Source: Alteromonas lipotrueiana
GTDB lineage: Bacteria > Pseudomonadota > Gammaproteobacteria > Enterobacterales > Alteromonadaceae
Direction: 5' to 3'
Assembly (NCBI RefSeq): GCF_019249245.1
Contig: NZ_JAESDK010000004.1
Coordinates: 156,687-220,686, forward strand
DNA: 64,000 nucleotides
Part shown: in pieces, positions 60,764 through 64,000 of the stretch
Layout of the letters: every line of letters starts with the position of its first letter
Numbering within the stretch: position 1 is the first letter of the stretch
Notes under the pieces: model-generated
The model's database searches: none
Seen by the model: the letters and a program-made list of their open reading frames with translations, nothing else
What the model was told of the DNA's origin: nothing
Position numbers and translations under genes: made by a program

Positions 60764-61720
60764 ATGAATACAAAAACAAAGCAAAACGTTAACGTCGGTG
60801 TCGATACGGGTAAGTTTCAGCTGGATATTTATATCCGCCTACTCGACATATATTTCACCGTCAATAATGATGAAAAAGGCATTAAAGAAGCCGTTAAAAC
60901 AATCAAGAAATATTCACCCGACCGTATCGTTATAGAGGCCACTGGTCGCCTTGAAATGCCTTTTATTATGGCATGTGCTAACGCTAATTTACCTTTTGTT
61001 CTCGCGAATCCTATCCACGTAAAACGCTTTGCTGGAGCACTCGGTCAACGCGCTAAAACTGATAAGCTTGATGCACAATTAATTGCGCATTATGGTGAAG
61101 CCATTCAACCCAATTTCTCCCAGCTAAAGCCAGAAACGATGCAGGTTATGAGTGATTTAGTTGCAAGAAGAAATCAATTGCTGGTCATGCAAACGATGGA
61201 AAAGAACCGTCTTCAAATTCTGCCGAAAGAACTCGCTATGACCATCAAACCTATATTGACGGCCTTCAAAAATCAGATTGACAAAATAGAAAGTAAAATC
61301 GTTAAACTCATTGAGTCGTGTCCAGACTATCAAGCGAAAAACGATATCTTACAGAGTATGAAAGGCATTGGAAAAATAGCCTCAGCTTCCATCATCAGTA
61401 ACCTGCCTGAATTGGGATACATGACCAACAAACAAGCTTCAGCGTTAGTCGGTGTGGCACCCATGAATCGAGAAAGTGACCGCTACAAAGGCCTACGAAA
61501 AATCCAAGGGGGGAGGCATCAGGTCCGCACAGTTTTATACATGGCCATGATGTCAGCAATACAAAGTAACCCCGTATTTAAGGAAACGTATCAACGATTA
61601 ATTGCGGCGGGTAAGCCTAAAAAAGTGGCTATAATCGCCTGTATCAGAAAGATGGTCGTTATCTTAAACTCGATGTTGCGAGAGGGTGTGATGTGGGAAG
61701 CGCCAAAGGCTATAAAATAA
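60764..61720 (+). CDS. IS110-family transposase (DEDD recombinase)
   Basis: A 318-residue recombinase. The N-terminal RuvC-like DEDD domain has NVGVDTGK (Asp 14), IEATG (Glu 58) and AKTDKLDAQLIA with two Asp. The C-terminal Transposase_20 domain (about 200-290) has MKGIGKIASASIISNLPE and GGRHQVRTVLYMAMMSA. The ATG at 60764 lies just after the structured RNA segment. The protein is intact, so the element may be active. Confidence 0.95.
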   Translation: MNTKTKQNVNVGVDTGKFQLDIYIRLLDIYFTVNNDEKGIKEAVKTIKKYSPDRIVIEATGRLEMPFIMACANANLPFVLANPIHVKRFAGALGQRAKTDKLDAQLIAHYGEAIQPNFSQLKPETMQVMSDLVARRNQLLVMQTMEKNRLQILPKELAMTIKPILTAFKNQIDKIESKIVKLIESCPDYQAKNDILQSMKGIGKIASASIISNLPELGYMTNKQASALVGVAPMNRESDRYKGLRKIQGGRHQVRTVLYMAMMSAIQSNPVFKETYQRLIAAGKPKKVAIIACIRKMVVILNSMLREGVMWEAPKAIK

Positions 61721-61748
61721 CTATTGACGCCATAGTCTCTTGTTAGCT

Positions 61749-62567
61749 TCAAAAATTATCCCACGTTTTTCTGCTTTTGAAGTAGCGATCTTCATTATAA
61801 AAAGTAGCGAAAATTTCTGAGAAATGAGGAATATCCTCATTCCCACCGTTTACCATAGCAAGCATTTGTAACTCCCACAAAATCACGACCCAATAACGAA
61901 TAATTTGCAATATATAAAGTTGCCTGTAAGGTAATACCGCTTCTTCTAACCCACTTCTAAAACTAGCTTCCAGAACAGAATCAATATGCGTTCCGGTCTC
62001 AGATGTATGGTTGACGGATGTAAATCTAGCGGTTAGTGCCTCAAAAACTCGAGCATTGTGACTGATGCGGTCTTTCTTTTTAGATGACACTCTCTCATCG
62101 AAAAGCGGTAAATCTACCTTCTCAAACCATGCTGCGATAGGGTCGCCTTGCTGTTTAGCATTGACTAAAATATTAATATTAGAATATCTATCGCCTTTCG
62201 CAAAAGTGGACAATATTGAAATAATATTTAAACGAATTGGGTCATCAAATTTATTCATCCAATTCAAATTCAGGTTTCTCTTTTTTATTACCTCTTGGCT
62301 TTTTTGATATAACAATTCTAAATCATGACCAATGTTATTTTTTAAGAACTTAAAGTCTGGAAATTTTGAATTATTATCCAAATAATAATCGAGCATAAGA
62401 CAAAGCTTCCCAATCCGCTCCAACCCAGTAGATAGACTTGTAAATGCTTGGAAATACAATCCTTTCTTTGCATAATTCCCTTGTCTAATTTGAGTTGCTC
62501 CAGCACCTAAGATATCGCTGGTAAATTGAGCTTCATTAATTAAAGCTCTAAATGTTGAACTGTACAA
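61749..62567 (-). CDS. Integron cassette protein, unknown function (HEPN-like pattern)
   Basis: A 272-residue soluble protein starting at TTG 62567, 7 bp after AAGGA and 17 bp from the R' core of attC C. The TGA stop abuts the R'' core of attC B. The N-terminal half is helical: KGLYFQAFTSLSTGLERIGKLCLM then NNIGHDLELLYQKS. This resembles HEPN-type helical bundles (an A-x-x-S-x-x-x-G-x-E-R-x-x-K helix and an HDL helix) as in AbiV-like abortive-infection proteins. No clear R-x4-6-H catalytic motif is certain. The link is a hint, not an assignment. Confidence 0.7.
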   Translation of the reverse strand: MYSSTFRALINEAQFTSDILGAGATQIRQGNYAKKGLYFQAFTSLSTGLERIGKLCLMLDYYLDNNSKFPDFKFLKNNIGHDLELLYQKSQEVIKKRNLNLNWMNKFDDPIRLNIISILSTFAKGDRYSNINILVNAKQQGDPIAAWFEKVDLPLFDERVSSKKKDRISHNARVFEALTARFTSVNHTSETGTHIDSVLEASFRSGLEEAVLPYRQLYILQIIRYWVVILWELQMLAMVNGGNEDIPHFSEIFATFYNEDRYFKSRKTWDNF

Positions 62568-62583
62568 AGATTGTTCCTTTTGA

Positions 62584-62643
62584 AGCTAACACTTGCAGCA
62601 GGGGCGCGACGTAAGGAGCGTCCCTTGCCTGCACTTGTTATGG
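62584..62643 (-). repeat. attC site C (60 bp)
   Basis: Minus strand: R'' CCATAAC, then AAGTGCAG...GGGACG, loop CTCCTTA, CGTCGC...CTGC and CAAGTG, R' GTTAGCT. The arms pair with a few bulges. The TAA of the cassette gene at 62638 lies in R''. This is the shortest site in the array, near the known lower limit for attC. Confidence 0.8.
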
Positions 62644-63318
62644 CTTGATGTAGTCGTAGAAGTGATTAGGGTCCACATTTATCTTTAGTGGTTCATCCGG
62701 GGCATCGTTTAGGTATTTATTCGTAAATATCGCAATTCTCCATTCATCTTGGTCTATGAATGGCTCAACGGGGTCCTTTCTCAGGACGTCAGTATTAATC
62801 GATTTGACGTGGACCGATGGAGACCCGCTCAGCTCTATCGCGGAACCGTGAGGATCGTAGGACATTGTTAAGGCCGTCCGTTGATACGCTACCTGTCCAT
62901 ATCTATACCCTTTAACTGTAACTTGCTTAGAAACTTGATAAACGATATCTGCCGCGAGGTCTGCGATACAACGAATACCAAGCGTATAACCACCGAACTC
63001 CTTACGTGTTGCTTCAGTGATGCTTGTTCCATGCATTGACATAAGATAATGGAGGACAATTTCTTGCCCTACTGAACCCGGCCCTTCCATTGTAATTGCC
63101 TGCGCCGATTCAGGAGCAAAGCGAAGAGGAAAAAGCGCAGAAGTTCCATTGACCCCTTCTGAACGATCTTGCCTAGCGATATCTTCGATTTGTCTGTAGT
63201 ACCGACTAGACCGCAACCAGACAGACCCTGAAGAAATAGTTGCTTCGTACACATCTTTGCAACAGGTCCTGAAAATTACAGGCCGGTCCAATTTCGTTTT
63301 GATCGTCGGGTCACTCAT
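62638..63318 (-). CDS. Integron cassette protein, unknown function
   Basis: A 226-residue soluble protein. The start is placed at the ATG at 63318 (MSDPTIKTKLDRP), preceded by AGGA. An in-frame ATG at 63336 lies within the R' core GTTATGG of attC D and would add six residues. The segment VIFRTCCKDVYEATISSGSVWLRSSRYYRQIEDIARQD-like (split here: a Cys pair, a W-L-R-S-S-x-Y-Y-R motif, then Asp/Arg-rich) looks like a conserved cassette family I cannot name. Its TAA lies in the R'' of attC C. Confidence 0.68.
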   Translation of the reverse strand: MSDPTIKTKLDRPVIFRTCCKDVYEATISSGSVWLRSSRYYRQIEDIARQDRSEGVNGTSALFPLRFAPESAQAITMEGPGSVGQEIVLHYLMSMHGTSITEATRKEFGGYTLGIRCIADLAADIVYQVSKQVTVKGYRYGQVAYQRTALTMSYDPHGSAIELSGSPSVHVKSINTDVLRKDPVEPFIDQDEWRIAIFTNKYLNDAPDEPLKINVDPNHFYDYIKP

Positions 63319-63332
63319 ATGTTTCCTGTAGG

Positions 63333-63421
63333 CCATAACGCCCTAATTTGGTGGCACAAACACGTGGGCTATACTGCGAAGCAGCCCGCGTGTTTGTGTC
63401 CCCAACATTTGATTGTTATGC
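63333..63421 (-). repeat. attC site D (89 bp)
   Basis: Minus strand: R'' GCATAAC and R' GTTATGG. The long arms GACACAAACACGCGGGCT and AGCCCACGTGTTTGTGCC pair over about 17 bp around a CTTCG-type loop, the clearest stem in the array. The TAA of the 87-residue cassette gene lies in R''. Confidence 0.85.
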
Positions 63422-63679
63422 ATAGCCAAACTCTAAAAGAGCCATAAATGCTAACAGTGAAACAACACTACCGACCAAGTAAATCCTGGCTTGCTTGTAG
63501 CTGTGAGGGTTCTCTGTTTTGTTTAACATTTTGGCCAAACCTGATACAAACGTCTGCCCGCTGGCAGTAGATATTTTCCTTTCTAAAACAACCATACCCA
63601 AATTGATACCAAAAAACATAAACAAAATTAAAACAATAAGCGTTGAGATAATCGTTGCTGTACTTTCAATATTTACCAA
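63416..63679 (-). CDS. Integron cassette small membrane protein
   Basis: An 87-residue protein with two hydrophobic helices, about 8-30 (TIISTLIVLILFMFFGINLG) and about 66-86 (ARIYLVGSVVSLLAFMALL), joined by a basic cytoplasmic-type loop. The TTG start at 63679 is 6 bp after AAAGGA and 17 bp from the R' core of attC E. The TAA stop lies in the R'' core of attC D. No family is recognised; small two-helix membrane proteins are frequent cassette products. Confidence 0.7.
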   Translation of the reverse strand: MVNIESTATIISTLIVLILFMFFGINLGMVVLERKISTASGQTFVSGLAKMLNKTENPHSYKQARIYLVGSVVSLLAFMALLEFGYA

Positions 63680-63695
63680 GCCGAGTCCTTTCTAT

Positions 63696-63799
63696 GCATA
63701 ACGCTTTAGTTAACGGGCAAAAGCCGCGCTGTTAGGGCGAAGCCCTGTGGGTTTTGTCCGAGTGTGCGAAGCACACGTTCGTTGAACTTTTTATTAGGC
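63696..63799 (-). repeat. attC site E (104 bp)
   Basis: Minus strand: R'' GCCTAAT, L'' region GTTCAACG, two hairpins (GTGTGC-TTCG-CACAC and AGGGC-TTC-GCCCT), L' region CGTTAAC, R' GTTATGC. R'' has T for the usual final C. The stop of the next cassette gene to the right lies in R''. Confidence 0.8.
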
Positions 63800-64000
63800 A
63801 TTTGATGACATTAAACTATCAGCTACTACATTTTTGACCAAGTGCTCTTTGTAACTTTTGAGTAGTAGGCTCCGTTCATTATCTGTCTTTTGCTGCACGC
63901 CATGAGCTACAAAAGGTGGCAAGACCTCCCAACCCATGAATCCAAATATATCTTGATATAATCCTTGGATTTTATTTTGGTAATACTCCAGCTCTTCTTT
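63794..64000 (-). CDS. Integron cassette protein, C-terminal part only (runs off right edge)
   Basis: An open frame of 68 codons and a TAA (63796-63794) reads from the right edge, starting KEELEYYQNKIQGLYQDIFG and ending VADSLMSSNA. The TAA falls within the R'' core GCCTAAT of attC E, just as in the other cassettes. The fragment is helical, charged and soluble. The start and most of the gene are outside the window, so no family can be given. Confidence 0.65.
   Translation of the reverse strand, partial: KEELEYYQNKIQGLYQDIFGFMGWEVLPPFVAHGVQQKTDNERSLLLKSYKEHLVKNVVADSLMSSNA

Larger units (their letters stand above)
60449..61741 (+). mobile_element. IS110-family insertion sequence inserted in an attC site
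   Basis: About 1.29 kb, carrying a DEDD transposase on the plus strand with a 310-bp non-coding 5' end and a very short 3' end. The exact ends are not certain, because IS110 elements make no clear target duplication. The limits are set by the flanking attC cores. Transposase and cassette genes point in opposite directions, as described for the IS1111-attC group that targets integron attC sites. The long 5' non-coding end is the IS110 type rather than the IS1111 type. Confidence 0.8.
60442..61748 (-). repeat. attC site B, split by the IS110-family element
   Basis: On the minus strand the R'' core AGCTAAC is at 61748-61742, directly after the TGA of the upstream cassette gene. The R' core GTTAGAA is at 60448-60442, 8 bp before the next gene's ATG, and is preceded by GCCTCTGAATGAGGC. 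The two halves are about 1.3 kb apart with the IS110 element between them. On the R'' side only about 20 bp of site remain before the transposase stop. Confidence 0.7.

Overview
The window looks like a chromosomal segment of a marine gammaproteobacterium of the Alteromonadaceae (Alteromonas and relatives). This is inferred from gene content and order: comEC-msbA-lpxK-ycaR-kdsB, the block gltA / sdhCDAB-sucABCD, long TonB-dependent receptors of the polysaccharide-uptake type, and PEP-CTERM components. No rRNA or tRNA gene was seen.

Layout. (1) 1-11.4 kb, housekeeping: the start of a DUF2062 gene running off the left edge, comEC, msbA, lpxK, a Trm112-like protein, kdsB, an SDR, a kelch-repeat protein, a DUF2919 membrane protein, a small unknown, tcdA and a glutathionyl-hydroquinone reductase. 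(2) 12-14.9 kb: manC-manB, making GDP-mannose for surface polysaccharide. (3) 14.9-27.5 kb: a DUF3429 gene, gltA, and divergent from it sdhCDAB-sucABCD, which together encode most of the TCA cycle. SucB carries two near-identical lipoyl domains. (4) 27.9-38.4 kb: a starch/maltodextrin locus with two TonB-dependent receptors and a very large pullulanase-like lipoprotein. A GH13 amylase lipoprotein at 54.2-56.1 kb shares the same upstream palindrome, TGAATACGTATGCA, so these genes look like one LacI-type regulon. (5) 38.9-45.5 kb: a third TonB-dependent receptor with a carboxypeptidase-regulatory-like N-terminus, and a convergent operon of a PEP-CTERM protein and a GH16 beta-glucanase behind two identical LacI-type half-palindromes. 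(6) 45.7-51.9 kb: a complete histidine-utilisation cluster, hutG-hutI divergent from hutC-hutU-hutH, with a HutC-like operator between them. (7) 51.9-54.1 kb: a SPOUT RNA methyltransferase and the PEP-CTERM/exosortase-associated acyltransferase, behind a possible sigma-54 promoter.

(8) 56.2-64 kb is the accessory region. A 614-residue protein ends in a PD-(D/E)XK nuclease-like domain and is a candidate defence gene of no family I recognise. From 58.8 kb to the right edge I read the distal end of a chromosomal integron: four intact attC-like sites plus one split site, with cassette genes all on the minus strand and each stop codon lying in or against the attC R'' core. No integrase is visible; from the orientation it should lie to the right. 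An IS3-family element sits six codons before the stop of one cassette gene, and the ancestral 108-residue ORF can be rebuilt across it. An IS110-family element has split an attC site. Its 5' non-coding end folds on paper into nested hairpins closed by a 9-bp stem, as expected for a bridge (seek) RNA.
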